From: CAJBVG01 sp044337515
GTDB lineage: Bacteria; Bacteroidota; Bacteroidia; Sphingobacteriales; Sphingobacteriaceae
DNA: 64,000 bases
NCBI GenBank assembly: GCA_044337515.1
Contig: JBIINK010000001.1
Coordinates: 62,001-126,000, forward strand
Direction of reading: 5' to 3'
Below the pieces are notes generated by a model. The model made no database searches. It saw only the letters and a list, made by a program, of their open reading frames with translations, and had not been told where the DNA came from. The position numbers and the translations under genes were made by a program. Each line of letters opens with the position of its first letter. The stretch's first letter is position 1. Below, piece after piece: positions 8,250-17,108 of this stretch.

Positions 8250-8654
8250 ATGGAAACAAAAGAAGAAGTGATTAAAAAGTTGAGTGGCAAATCTCAACAA
8301 ATGTCGGTGGAGTTGTATAAAGTAATTTCCACACAAGAAGGAATGGATCAGTTTATGAAAAATGATTTACTCTCCGATTGCATACGCTTTTATACCAATG
8401 CTGCTGAGCTAACCGAGCGTGAAGATGATTTTTTTAGGGATCTAGGATTGTTAAGTTCCTTGTGTATGTATTGTGTTAGTTTAAATGCACAGCTTCTGAT
8501 GTGCTATCAACTAGGCATTTTAAATTCAGATGTATGTATTGAATTCGGATGTAAAATCGAAGAAATTAAAGCCGATGCAAACGTCTTATTCCTTAAAGCA
8601 AAAAAGGATGTGGAGGATCAAAATCCATTCAAAGATTTGGATAGTGATGAATAA
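8250..8654 (+). CDS. Uncharacterised alpha-helical cytosolic protein
   Basis: A 134-residue protein, acidic, without signal or membrane segment, predicted almost all helical (charged N-terminal helices, a Cys-containing middle part LGLLSSLCMYCVSLNAQLLMCYQLGIL, acidic end NPFKDLDSDE). I do not recognise a family. It stands alone between divergent 7513-8151 and convergent glyS, with a repeat hairpin element 46 bp upstream and a bidirectional terminator right after the stop. Confidence 0.65.
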   Translation: METKEEVIKKLSGKSQQMSVELYKVISTQEGMDQFMKNDLLSDCIRFYTNAAELTEREDDFFRDLGLLSSLCMYCVSLNAQLLMCYQLGILNSDVCIEFGCKIEEIKADANVLFLKAKKDVEDQNPFKDLDSDE

Positions 8655-8656
8655 AA

Positions 8657-8680
8657 AAAAGCCGAATTTCTTCGGCTTTT
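8657..8680. terminator. Bidirectional terminator between the 8250 gene and glyS
   Basis: A perfect 10-bp stem, AAAAGCCGAA/TTCGGCTTTT, with a 4-base loop; A-run on one side and T-run on the other serve both convergent genes. Confidence 0.9.
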
Positions 8681-8690
8681 AAACATCTTG

Positions 8691-10148
8691 TTAAGATAAT
8701 AAGGTTTTCCAACCTACATTATCAGTTATCATTTTTTGCAACTGATCAATAGCAATACGTTCTTGTTGCATGCTATCTCTATGGCGAATGGTTACGGTAT
8801 TGTTTTCTAACGATTCATAATCAACTGTGATGCAGAATGGCGTACCTATTGCATCTTGGCGGCGGTAACGTTTACCAATAGAATCTTTTTCATCATACTG
8901 AACGTTGAAATCTAATTTCAACATGTTCATTACTTCTCTTGCTTTTTCAGGTAAGCCATCTTTCTTTGTTAATGGCATAACCGTAGCTTTTACAGGAGCT
9001 AAAGCAGGATGAAATTTCAATACAACACGTGAATCTACTTTTTCACCTTCACTTAAATCTTCCTCTTTATAAGCATTACACATCGTTAATAAAAACATGC
9101 GGTCTAAGCCAATTGATGTTTCAATAACATATGGTATATAATTCTGATTAATTTCAGGGTCGAAGAATTGTAATTTCTTGCCCGAAAATTCTTGGTGTTG
9201 TTTTAAATCGAAATCTGTTCTCGAGTGAATACCCTCTACTTCTTTAAATCCAAATGGGAAATCGAATTCAATATCTACTGCTGCATTTGCATAATGCGCT
9301 AATTTTGCATGGTCGTGGTAGCGGTAAGATGCTGCTGGTGTTCCAAGAGCGAGATGCCATTTCAAACGAGCCTCTTTCCAATACGCATACCATTCCATTT
9401 CTGTACCTGGGCGAACGAAAAATTGCATTTCCATTTGTTCGAACTCACGCATACGCATAATAAACTGACGAGCGATAACTTCGTTACGGAAAGCCTTACC
9501 AATTTGGGCTATACCAAATGGGATTTTCATTCTTCCTGATTTTTGAACATTCAAGAAGTTGACGAAGATTCCTTGTGCCGTTTCCGGACGTAAATAAACA
9601 GCATCAGCGTCTTCAGCTAATGAGCCAAATTGTGTACTAAACATCAGGTTAAACTGACGAACGTCAGTCCAATTGCGTGTTCCTGAAACCGGACAAGCAA
9701 TTTCGTGATCTATAATGAGTTGTTTTAAATCTGCTAAATTATCTGATTTTAAAGCTTCATCGAGGCTATTTTGTAACGCCTCTGCTTTTTGAGTTTTACC
9801 CTCTTTTTCATACTTAGAGATACGATCTTCAATAAGATTATCAGCACGATAGCGCTTTTTAGAGTCCTTATTGTCAATCATCGGATCGTTAAATCCATCC
9901 ACATGGCCTGAAGCTTTCCATATTTTTGGATGCATAAAGATGGCAGAGTCAATCCCTACAATGTTCTCATGCATTTGTACCATGGATTTCCACCAATACG
10001 TTTTGATGTTATTCTTTAATTCAGCCCCTAATTGACCGTAATCATATACAGCACTTAAGCCATCATAAATCTCACTCGATTGGAAGACAAAACCATACTC
10101 TTTAGAGTGTGAAACTACATTTTTAAAAATATCCTCTTTTGTAATCAT
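8691..10148 (-). CDS. glyS: Glycyl-tRNA synthetase (class II, homodimeric type)
   Basis: The 485-residue single-chain GlyRS shows motif 2 (FRNEVIARQFIMRMREFEQMEMQFF), the YRYHDHAKLAHYANAAVDIEF segment and motif 3 (IGLDRMFLLTM), then an anticodon-binding domain (LAPVKATVMPL to the end). It charges tRNA-Gly; one cognate tRNA-Gly(TCC) is in this window. Length fits the alpha2 type and no separate beta chain is nearby. A TATCTTTG box ends four bases before the ATG, again suggesting a leaderless message. Confidence 0.96.
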   Translation of the reverse strand: MITKEDIFKNVVSHSKEYGFVFQSSEIYDGLSAVYDYGQLGAELKNNIKTYWWKSMVQMHENIVGIDSAIFMHPKIWKASGHVDGFNDPMIDNKDSKKRYRADNLIEDRISKYEKEGKTQKAEALQNSLDEALKSDNLADLKQLIIDHEIACPVSGTRNWTDVRQFNLMFSTQFGSLAEDADAVYLRPETAQGIFVNFLNVQKSGRMKIPFGIAQIGKAFRNEVIARQFIMRMREFEQMEMQFFVRPGTEMEWYAYWKEARLKWHLALGTPAASYRYHDHAKLAHYANAAVDIEFDFPFGFKEVEGIHSRTDFDLKQHQEFSGKKLQFFDPEINQNYIPYVIETSIGLDRMFLLTMCNAYKEEDLSEGEKVDSRVVLKFHPALAPVKATVMPLTKKDGLPEKAREVMNMLKLDFNVQYDEKDSIGKRYRRQDAIGTPFCITVDYESLENNTVTIRHRDSMQQERIAIDQLQKMITDNVGWKTLLS

Positions 10149-10152
10149 GTCG

Positions 10153-10160
10153 CAAAGATA
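10153..10160 (-). promoter_or_regulatory. -7 promoter element of glyS
   Basis: TATCTTTG (TAnnTTTG type) on the minus strand, four bases before the glyS start codon. Confidence 0.65.
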
Positions 10161-10206
10161 AATTTAAAATACTTATCTTTCGTGCTCAAAATTAAAGTAA
10201 ATAAAA

Positions 10207-11118
10207 GTGTCGGTAATAGTTGAGCGTTTAAGTAAAATTTACGGGGAGCAAAAGGCTGTTGATGAGATTTCTTTCAAAGCCGAGCCTGGTAAAATCTTAG
10301 GTTTTCTAGGCCCTAATGGTGCAGGTAAATCTACCACCATGAAAATCATAACCTGCTTTATTCCAGCAAGCTCGGGTAAAGTAACCGTTTGTGGTTTTGA
10401 TACCAATTCAGATTCTTTAGAAGTGCGTAAACGTATAGGCTACCTTCCAGAACATAATCCTCTTTATTTGGATATGTATGTGAAAGAATATTTAGCCTTT
10501 GTTGCTGGATTACATGATTTGAAGAATCCGAAAGATCGCATTCAAGAAATGATTGCACTAACTGGATTAGAAAGAGAACAGCATAAAAAGATTGGTCAAT
10601 TATCAAAAGGGTATCGTCAACGTGTAGGCTTAGCCCAAGCCATGATTCATAACCCTGATGTGTTGATTCTAGATGAACCTACCTCAGGTCTCGACCCCAA
10701 TCAATTATCGGAAATCAGAAAACTCATCAAACAAATTGGACAGCAAAAAACGGTTATCCTATCTACTCACATTATGCAAGAAGTAGAAGCTATTTGTGAT
10801 CAAGTAGTGATTATCAATAAAGGCAAAATCGTTGCCAATGATGATACGAAGAATCTGCAAAATCACGTAGCAGGCGAATATGTGTTTAGAGTAGAGTTTG
10901 ATAAATTTATTGATCAGAACAAAATGGAATCTATTGCTGGCGTGAAAAAAGCGAATAAAGTAAGTGATACCATTTGGCTATTGAGCACTAGTAATGAAGA
11001 GGCTGTACGTACAGCAATCTTCGAGTTTGCAGTGAAAAATAGTTTAGTGATGCTAAGCATCCAAAAAGAAGAAGAAAAATTAGAAGACGTATTCCGTCGA
11101 TTAACTAAAAAAATATAA
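10207..11118 (+). CDS. gldA: Gliding motility ABC transporter ATPase GldA
   Basis: ATP-binding subunit: Walker A GPNGAGKST (residues 35-43), signature LSKGYRQR (132-139), Walker B VLILDEPT (152-159) and switch His in STHIMQEV. A ~100-residue C-terminal region follows, as in GldA. With GldF and GldG, encoded immediately downstream (6-bp and 1-bp gaps), it forms an ABC transporter linked to gliding in some Bacteroidota; homologues also occur in non-gliding relatives, so motility is not proven. Start is GTG at 10207. Confidence 0.9.
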   Translation: MSVIVERLSKIYGEQKAVDEISFKAEPGKILGFLGPNGAGKSTTMKIITCFIPASSGKVTVCGFDTNSDSLEVRKRIGYLPEHNPLYLDMYVKEYLAFVAGLHDLKNPKDRIQEMIALTGLEREQHKKIGQLSKGYRQRVGLAQAMIHNPDVLILDEPTSGLDPNQLSEIRKLIKQIGQQKTVILSTHIMQEVEAICDQVVIINKGKIVANDDTKNLQNHVAGEYVFRVEFDKFIDQNKMESIAGVKKANKVSDTIWLLSTSNEEAVRTAIFEFAVKNSLVMLSIQKEEEKLEDVFRRLTKKI

Positions 11119-11124
11119 CTAAAG

Positions 11125-11853
11125 ATGCTCACCATTTTTAAGAAAGAAATAGCAGGATTCTTTAGCTCTTTAATAGCATACATCTCTATTGTTGTATTTC
11201 TATTAGTTACAGGATTATTTGTATGGGTATTCCCCGACACTAGTATTTTAGAATACGGATTTGCGAGTATGGATAGTTTCTTTGGTATTGCACCATGGAT
11301 ATTCTTATTCCTCATTCCAGCCATAACTATGCGTTCATTCTCTGAAGAAAATAAATCAGGAACCATTGAGCTTTTGGTAACACGTCCCATTACCGAATTG
11401 CAAATTATTTTAGGGAAATACTTCGCTGGATTAACTATTGTAGTATTGGCAATTCTGCCAACCTTAATGTATTACGTTACTGTATATCAATTAGGCGCTG
11501 TTAAAGGGAATGTAGATACAGGAGCTGTAATTGGTTCGTATATCGGATTAATTTTTTTAGCAGCTAGCTTGGTTTCGATTGGAATTTTTGCATCATCATT
11601 AAGCGATAATCAAATTGTTGCATTTATCGTAGCAGTATTCATCAGCTTTATTTGCTATGCCGGATTTGATTCATTTAGTAAGTTAGATTTGTTTGGTAAA
11701 GTAGATAATATGATTGCATCTATTGGGATTAATGAGCACTACCAATCAATGAGTAGAGGGGTGTTGGATTCTCGAGATGCCATTTATTTTATTGGCTTTA
11801 TTAGTTTTTTTGTGTTGCTAACACGTATGGTTTTAGAAAGTAGAAAGTGGTAG
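11125..11853 (+). CDS. gldF: ABC transporter permease GldF
   Basis: A 242-residue ABC-2 type permease with six hydrophobic segments. The AITMRSFSEENKSGTIELLVTRPITELQIILGKY loop is the diagnostic ABC-2/GldF motif between TM2 and TM3. Partner of GldA (upstream) and GldG (downstream). Confidence 0.9.
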   Translation: MLTIFKKEIAGFFSSLIAYISIVVFLLVTGLFVWVFPDTSILEYGFASMDSFFGIAPWIFLFLIPAITMRSFSEENKSGTIELLVTRPITELQIILGKYFAGLTIVVLAILPTLMYYVTVYQLGAVKGNVDTGAVIGSYIGLIFLAASLVSIGIFASSLSDNQIVAFIVAVFISFICYAGFDSFSKLDLFGKVDNMIASIGINEHYQSMSRGVLDSRDAIYFIGFISFFVLLTRMVLESRKW

Positions 11854-11854
11854 T

Positions 11855-13549
11855 ATGGAAAAGAATAAATCAACATCAATAAAGAAACAAGCTTGGGTAT
11901 CATTAATTGTAATGTTACTCATCATTATATTAGTAAACTTCATTTCTACCTTAGCATTTTTCAGAATCGATTTTACAAAAGAAAAAAGATTCACGTTATC
12001 AGATGCAAGTAAGTCATACATGCAGAACTTAAATGATGTAGTGTATGTAAAAGTGTATTTAGAAGGAGAATTTCCTGCCGGATTTAAACGTTTACATAAT
12101 GCAACGAAAGAAACATTAGACGATTTAAAAGCGTATGCTGGTTCGAATTTAGAATATGAGTTTATAAATCCAACTGCCGAAACCGACCCGAAAGTTCGTG
12201 AAGAAATCATTCAACAATTAAACAAAAAAGGATTAACACCTATTAATGTTCAAGTGCGAGATGAAAACGGTCAACGTCAACAAATCGTAATACCTGGAGC
12301 TATTGTAACCTATAGAGGTAGAGAGCAAGCCTTCCAATTATTACAAAGTTCTACTGTGGCTAATTCTGCCGATGAGGTTTTGAATAATTCGGTAATGAAC
12401 TTGGAGTTTCAATTGGTAAACAACATTAAAAAAGTTACGCAAGTAAAACGTCCTAGTATTGCCTTTATATTCGGACAAGGAGAGTTGGATACTTTTAGAA
12501 CTGGCGATATTATAAAAACATTACGAAATTATTACGATGTTTCATTTGTGAATCTTGGTGCAACTGCTCCCGAAGATTTATTTAAATTCAAAGCACTTGT
12601 TATTGCAAAACCTACAAGCGTATTCAAAGAAGGAGAGAAATTCAATCTCGATCAATACTTAATGAATGGGGGAAGGATTTTGTGGATGATTGATAACCTA
12701 AATGCAGACATGGATAGTTTAGGAGAAAGTCAGATGATGACGACAAGCACCTATAATTTAAACCTCGACGATCAATTATTTAGTTACGGTGCTCGTATTA
12801 ATAATGATTTAATTCAAGATGTACAATGTGCCCCAATTCCAGTAATTACTGGTAATGTAGGCTCTTCGCCACAACAAGAATTATTTCCTTGGTTGTTCTT
12901 CCCAATCTTTATTTCTAATACTACTCATCCTGTTGCAAAAAGTTTAGATGGGGTACGTTCAGAATTTGCAAGTAGTATTGATACCATCGATGTAAAAGGA
13001 ATTACGAAAACAGCTTTATTACAATCTTCAAAATATTCTAAAATATTAAATGCACCTGTTCGTGTTGCATTACAAATGTTATCTATCGAACCCAATCCTC
13101 AACAATTTATTAAGAAAAACTTAATTACCGCAGTTGCATTGGAAGGTAAATTCACATCAGTATTTAAAAATAGATTAATATCGAATGATCCTAAAGTTAA
13201 ATTTTTAGAGGAGAGTAAACCTACTAGAATGATTGTTGTTTCTGATGGAGATATCATCAAAAATTATTTTTCGAAACGCGATAGCGCTATTTATCCATTA
13301 GGGTTTGATCGATTTACGAAAAGAAACTTCTCGAATAGTATATTTGTTCAGAATGCGATTGATTGGCTTGCCGACGATTATAATTTGATTTCAGCAAGAT
13401 CAAAAGAAGTTAAACTACGACTCTTAGATACCGAGCGTATCAAAAAAGAAAAGTTCAGATGGCAAGTGTTTAATATTGTCGTGCCGAATATTATCATTGT
13501 ACTCATTGGAATTGTGTTGTATTATCAACGTAAGCGTAAATACGCTTAA
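11855..13549 (+). CDS. gldG: Gliding motility ABC transporter substrate-binding-like subunit GldG
   Basis: The 564-residue protein has an N-terminal TM helix (about residues 14-36), a long extracytoplasmic ABC_transp_aux domain (IAFIFGQGELDT, GGRILWMIDNLNADMDSLG, MIVVSDGDIIKNYF) and a C-terminal TM helix (FNIVVPNIIIVLIGIVLYY) with a basic tail. This is the GldG arrangement. One base separates it from gldF. The intergenic array at 13552 starts two bases after its stop. Confidence 0.92.
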   Translation: MEKNKSTSIKKQAWVSLIVMLLIIILVNFISTLAFFRIDFTKEKRFTLSDASKSYMQNLNDVVYVKVYLEGEFPAGFKRLHNATKETLDDLKAYAGSNLEYEFINPTAETDPKVREEIIQQLNKKGLTPINVQVRDENGQRQQIVIPGAIVTYRGREQAFQLLQSSTVANSADEVLNNSVMNLEFQLVNNIKKVTQVKRPSIAFIFGQGELDTFRTGDIIKTLRNYYDVSFVNLGATAPEDLFKFKALVIAKPTSVFKEGEKFNLDQYLMNGGRILWMIDNLNADMDSLGESQMMTTSTYNLNLDDQLFSYGARINNDLIQDVQCAPIPVITGNVGSSPQQELFPWLFFPIFISNTTHPVAKSLDGVRSEFASSIDTIDVKGITKTALLQSSKYSKILNAPVRVALQMLSIEPNPQQFIKKNLITAVALEGKFTSVFKNRLISNDPKVKFLEESKPTRMIVVSDGDIIKNYFSKRDSAIYPLGFDRFTKRNFSNSIFVQNAIDWLADDYNLISARSKEVKLRLLDTERIKKEKFRWQVFNIVVPNIIIVLIGIVLYYQRKRKYA

Positions 13550-13551
13550 TC

Positions 13552-13621
13552 AATTAGGAATTAGGAATTAAGAATTAGGAATTTAAATTTTTTAATTTAG
13601 AATTTAAAATTTAGAATTTAT
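13552..13621. repeat. AATTNRG heptamer array, ten units in exact register
   Basis: Ten consecutive 7-bp words without a break: AATTAGG twice, AATTAAG, AATTAGG, AATTTAA, ATTTTTT, AATTTAG, AATTTAA, AATTTAG, AATTTAT. It fills almost the whole gldG-DUF4340 spacer, starting two bases past the gldG stop. Confidence 0.85.
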
Positions 13622-13633
13622 TGTATAGTATTT

Positions 13634-14647
13634 ATGAAAAAAAATAGCTTATATATTGTTTTACTCCTTGTACTAGTAGTGTTAGCAGGGTACTTGTACT
13701 ATAAAAAAGGTGGTAATGGGAGTATTAGTAACAATAAAAAATCGTTTGCAGTAGAAGATACGGCATCGATTGACAAGGTTGTTATTTCTGATAAAACAGG
13801 AAAGGTTCTAGTACTCACTAAAAAGAATAAGAAATGGTTTGTTAGCGATAGTATTCCAGTTCGTAGAGATGTATTAGGTGTGTTGCTTGAAACCATAAAG
13901 CGAGTTGAAGTAAAATCTCCTGTGAATAAACCAATGCGCGATAACCTAATTAAACAACTTTCTACAGGAGCTATACAAGTAGAGGTGTATACAGACGGTT
14001 CATTAGAAAAAAAATATTATGTTGGTGGTCCTACCATGGATGGTACCGGCACTTTTATGATGTTAGATGGAGCCGATGATCCATTTATTGCTCATATCCC
14101 AGGGTTTGAAGGGTATTTAACAGTACGATTTAATACGAATGTAAATGTTTGGAGAGATCGTGGTATTTTTAGAATTGCTCCTCAAAATATAAGTTTAATC
14201 CAAATTGACTATCCTCAAAGTCCAGAAGCTTCTTTTACCTTAAAAGTGGAAGGGAAAGACTATGTTAGTTTATTTAACAAACTAGGTGATACAGCAAAAA
14301 CAGGCATCAATGGGGAGTTTTTAAGAAAGTACTTATTGGCTTATTCTGATATTCAGTATGAAAACATATTAGATCAGAAAAAGGTTTCTGTTGCAGAATT
14401 ACTAATTCCTGAAAACCTATTGGCAACCATAACCGTTTTTGAAAAAGAAGGTGCAAAGCATAAGGTAGAGCTATTTAAGCGATATTTTAATGGTGAAATA
14501 TTCTTACCGAAATCAGAAAGTTATGATTTCGACCAGGATAGATGCTTTGTTAGGGTAGACAACCAATCCATATATAATGGGCAGTACAGAGTGTTTAATA
14601 ACTTGATCGTCAACTATAAAGAATTCTTTTCGAAGCCTATTCAATAA
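13634..14647 (+). CDS. DUF4340 domain membrane-anchored protein
   Basis: A 337-residue protein with one N-terminal TM anchor (LYIVLLLVLVVLAGYLYY) and an extracytoplasmic region of DUF4340 type (IDKVVISDKTGKVLVLTKKNKKWFVSD, YYVGGPTMDGTGTFMML). DUF4340 proteins commonly sit beside gldG-like ABC_transp_aux genes, as here, and probably serve the same complex; the biochemical role is unknown. It is separated from gldG by a heptamer array and ends 15 bp before the dnaN promoter box. Confidence 0.8.
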   Translation: MKKNSLYIVLLLVLVVLAGYLYYKKGGNGSISNNKKSFAVEDTASIDKVVISDKTGKVLVLTKKNKKWFVSDSIPVRRDVLGVLLETIKRVEVKSPVNKPMRDNLIKQLSTGAIQVEVYTDGSLEKKYYVGGPTMDGTGTFMMLDGADDPFIAHIPGFEGYLTVRFNTNVNVWRDRGIFRIAPQNISLIQIDYPQSPEASFTLKVEGKDYVSLFNKLGDTAKTGINGEFLRKYLLAYSDIQYENILDQKKVSVAELLIPENLLATITVFEKEGAKHKVELFKRYFNGEIFLPKSESYDFDQDRCFVRVDNQSIYNGQYRVFNNLIVNYKEFFSKPIQ

Positions 14648-14662
14648 GCCCAATTAATATTA

Positions 14663-14670
14663 TATATTTG
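14663..14670 (+). promoter_or_regulatory. -7 promoter element of dnaN
   Basis: TATATTTG (TAnnTTTG type), 25 bp before the dnaN ATG. No convincing -33 TTG is seen. Confidence 0.6.
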
Positions 14671-14695
14671 CTATCAAACTAGAACGAATTAAGAA

Positions 14696-15820
14696 ATGAA
14701 ATTTATTGTATCTTCTTCGGCATTACTGAAGCAATTACAAGTAATTAGCGGTGCATTGAGCACTAATACAGTATTACCTATTATTGAAAATTTCCTTTTC
14801 GAAATCAACGGTGGAACACTAACCGTATCTGCTACAGATTTACAAACAACGATGACTACCTCGTTAGCTGTAGAAGCTAAAGAAAATGGAAAGATTGCTG
14901 TGCCTTCTAAAATTTTATTAGACACGCTAAAAACTTTACCAGAGCAACCAATAACATTTACCATCAGTTCAGATAATTTCTCTATAGAAATGACTGCTGG
15001 AGAAGGTAAATATAAATTGGTAGGAGAGAATGGTGAAGATTTCCCTAAAATCCCTAAAATCGAACAAGCGGCATCGTTAATGATTTCTGCATCGGTTTTG
15101 TCGGAAGCGATTTCTAAAACAATTTTCGCAGTAAGCACAGACGAACTTCGTCCGGCTATGACAGGTGTTTACTGTCAAATGTCGACTGAGAATTTAACGT
15201 TTGTGGCTACAGATGCTCATAAATTGGTACGTTACAGAAGAAGAGATGCTAAGGCAGATGTTACGAGTTCGTTCATCTTACCTAAAAAAGCATTGAACCT
15301 GTTAAAATCATCGTTACCAGTTGAAGACATTAGCGTTAACGTGGAGTATAACAACACCAATGCTTCGTTTTCATTTAACAATGTGAACTTAATTTGTCGC
15401 TTAATCGACGAAAAATATCCAGATTATGAAGCAGTAATTCCTGTGAATAATCCTAATAAATTAACTATCGATCGTAATCAATTATTATCTTGTTTACGTC
15501 GTGTTTCAATTTTCTCAAACAAAACAACTCACCAAGTTCGTTTGAAAATATCAGGCTCAGAATTACAAATTTCAGCAGAAGATATGGACTTCTCTAACGA
15601 AGCTCACGAACGTTTAGGTTGCCAATACGAAGGTGAAGACATCGAAATCGGATTCAATGCGAAATTCATCATCGAAATGTTAAGCAACTTAAATACTGAA
15701 GAAGTTATTTTAGAAATGTCGACTCCAAACCGTGCAGGTATCTTATTACCAGTAACAGCAGATAACAGCGAAGATGTATTGATGCTTGTTATGCCGGTGA
15801 TGTTGAATAGCTACGCTTAA
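14696..15820 (+). CDS. dnaN: DNA polymerase III beta sliding clamp
   Basis: 374 residues covering the three clamp domains: an N-terminal MKFIVSSSALLKQLQVISGAL, a middle RPAMTGVYCQMSTENLTFVATDAHKLVRY (the ATDAHKL motif of domain 2), and the C-terminal VLMLVMPVML, the conserved hydrophobic cleft that binds client peptides. Forms the dimeric ring tethering Pol III to DNA. dnaA is not adjacent, so this need not mark the origin. A TCGAANNN octamer array begins on the base after its stop codon. Confidence 0.97.
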   Translation: MKFIVSSSALLKQLQVISGALSTNTVLPIIENFLFEINGGTLTVSATDLQTTMTTSLAVEAKENGKIAVPSKILLDTLKTLPEQPITFTISSDNFSIEMTAGEGKYKLVGENGEDFPKIPKIEQAASLMISASVLSEAISKTIFAVSTDELRPAMTGVYCQMSTENLTFVATDAHKLVRYRRRDAKADVTSSFILPKKALNLLKSSLPVEDISVNVEYNNTNASFSFNNVNLICRLIDEKYPDYEAVIPVNNPNKLTIDRNQLLSCLRRVSIFSNKTTHQVRLKISGSELQISAEDMDFSNEAHERLGCQYEGEDIEIGFNAKFIIEMLSNLNTEEVILEMSTPNRAGILLPVTADNSEDVLMLVMPVMLNSYA

Positions 15821-15860
15821 TCGAATTGTCGAATCTTCGAAACGTCGAAATGTAGAAAGA
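15821..15860. repeat. TCGAANNN octamer array, left arm (5 units)
   Basis: TCGAATTG, TCGAATCT, TCGAAACG, TCGAAATG and TAGAAAGA follow one another from the base after the dnaN stop. The right arm (15913-16048) holds the same word in inverted orientation on the far side of a terminator. Confidence 0.85.
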
Positions 15861-15870
15861 TTTTATAAAT

Positions 15871-15907
15871 AAAAAAGGGTTGAAGTTTACACTTACAACC
15901 CTTTTTT
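15871..15907. terminator. Bidirectional terminator between dnaN and the phospholipase C-like gene
   Basis: AAAAAAGGGTTG pairs perfectly with CAACCCTTTTTT across a 13-base loop; the A-run and T-run allow use from both convergent genes. It is bracketed by the two inverted arms of the octamer array. Confidence 0.88.
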
Positions 15908-15912
15908 TATGA

Positions 15913-16048
15913 CCCTTCGACTATTCGACCCTTCGACATTTCGACCCTTCGACCCTTCGACATTTCGACCCTTCGACCCTTCGACTATTCGACCCTTCGA
16001 CATTTCGACCCTTCGACTATTCGACCCTTCGACCCTTCGATTATTCTA
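15913..16048. repeat. NNNTTCGA octamer array, right arm (16 exact units plus one degenerate)
   Basis: Sixteen contiguous 8-bp words occupy 15913-16040, using only three types: CCCTTCGA (A), CTATTCGA (B), CATTTCGA (C), in the order A-B-A-C-A-A-C-A-A-B-A-C-A-B-A-A. A 17th, TTATTCTA (16041-16048), coincides with the stop and last codons of the minus-strand gene. These are the reverse complement of TCGAANNN words of the left arm. Confidence 0.92.
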
Positions 16049-17009
16049 CCCTCCCCAACGCTTTCCCATTCTGAAAAGCCGCTTCATCTTTTTCAGCTTT
16101 TTCTTTTTCAGTATCAGTTTGCGATTTGTTTACTAATTTCTTCATGTTGGGTTGCCCAGCGTTCACCCAAGCAGTGTACCAGTAGCTACCAACGGCTTTA
16201 ATAGCAACACGCATGCGTCGCTCTACCATTCCATCTAATTGCTCGTGGTAAGCCTTAGAGAAGTCGTACGAGTAAACCTGTATATTTTTATTGCCTCTTT
16301 GCTCGAAGCTATATTTTTTATCCTTCCCCATTTTCTCCGTTAATTCTTTTTCGAATTTGAAAACAGAGTCGAGTGCAGCAAAGCTTCCTTTTAATAATTT
16401 AAACGATTCATCTAATGGATCAGCGATGTAGGTTGCTTTTCCTACCCAATAGTAATAATCGTCGGCAAATAATTCTGGTAAACGCGATTCCCAAAATCCA
16501 TGTAAGCCTTTTTGACCAGACATTTGACCGTCGTAATTTTCTGTAGAGTGCAATGGAACACAAGCGTCAGCTACGTAATGTCCAAGATCTGCTGAATAAA
16601 ATAAAATTTTTGCAGAATCACGCTCTTTAAATGCTTGAGTTAATTGAGCTAAGCGCTCCTGAATTCTCCAAGGAACAGTTCCATACGCTTTTAAGGTATC
16701 TTCAGAGTATTTGGCTACAGCCTCTTTCCATTTCGTAGGAATACTATCAAATGGATGGTGTAAATCGTAATGATCGGCATCTAAGTAATGACGAGGAGCT
16801 TCTTCTTTATCAGAATATCGGCGCTTATCTGGAGCAACAGCCTGTTCGGTGATGTAATTAATATTGCTCTTATAGAACCCAATTAACTCCTTCGGTAAGG
16901 TGAAAACTGCCAAACGGTTCACTCTTTTGTGGGCAAAAAAGCCCCAAGAGAAGACAAAAGTAGTCCCAAGCAGAACTAAAATTGTGATAAAAAGTGTTAT
17001 TTTGCGCAT
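16041..17009 (-). CDS. Exported zinc-dependent phospholipase C/P1 nuclease-superfamily protein
   Basis: A signal peptide (residues 1-21) would leave Trp22 as the mature N-terminus (FS-WGFFAHKRVN), the trait of this superfamily, in which the N-terminal Trp ligates zinc. Candidate ligands follow: H27, D79/H80 (YLDADHY), H144 and D148 (LGHYVADACVPLH), H154, H170 and E174 (GLHGFWESR). Predicted to hydrolyse phosphodiesters outside the cytoplasm. The C-terminal ~25 residues are charged and Lys/Glu-rich. The stop codon is embedded in the end of the octamer array. Substrate unknown. Confidence 0.82.
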   Translation of the reverse strand: MRKITLFITILVLLGTTFVFSWGFFAHKRVNRLAVFTLPKELIGFYKSNINYITEQAVAPDKRRYSDKEEAPRHYLDADHYDLHHPFDSIPTKWKEAVAKYSEDTLKAYGTVPWRIQERLAQLTQAFKERDSAKILFYSADLGHYVADACVPLHSTENYDGQMSGQKGLHGFWESRLPELFADDYYYWVGKATYIADPLDESFKLLKGSFAALDSVFKFEKELTEKMGKDKKYSFEQRGNKNIQVYSYDFSKAYHEQLDGMVERRMRVAIKAVGSYWYTAWVNAGQPNMKKLVNKSQTDTEKEKAEKDEAAFQNGKALGRVE

Positions 17010-17054
17010 AATTAGGGCTAAAGGTAAGATATTTTCTTCTTTTTGAATTTATAC

Positions 17055-17085
17055 TTTGGAATTTACAATTCTGACCGTATATTTG
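17055..17085 (+). promoter_or_regulatory. Promoter of rpsT
   Basis: -33 TTTG at 17055-17058 and -7 TATATTTG at 17078-17085, spaced 19 bp: a near-ideal Bacteroidota vegetative promoter. The following GCAGTCCTTTTGAAA is almost identical to that after the tRNA-cluster promoter at 34234. Confidence 0.82.
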
Positions 17086-17108
17086 CAGTCCTTTTGAAAT
17101 AATAAGCA

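Noticed and set aside
15909..16136. A 75-codon frame with an 8-residue repeat (FDPSTFRP) on the plus strand
   Set aside because: It is only the octamer array read through (8 bp x 3 = 24 bp gives an 8-residue period) and it runs into the antisense of the phospholipase C-like gene.
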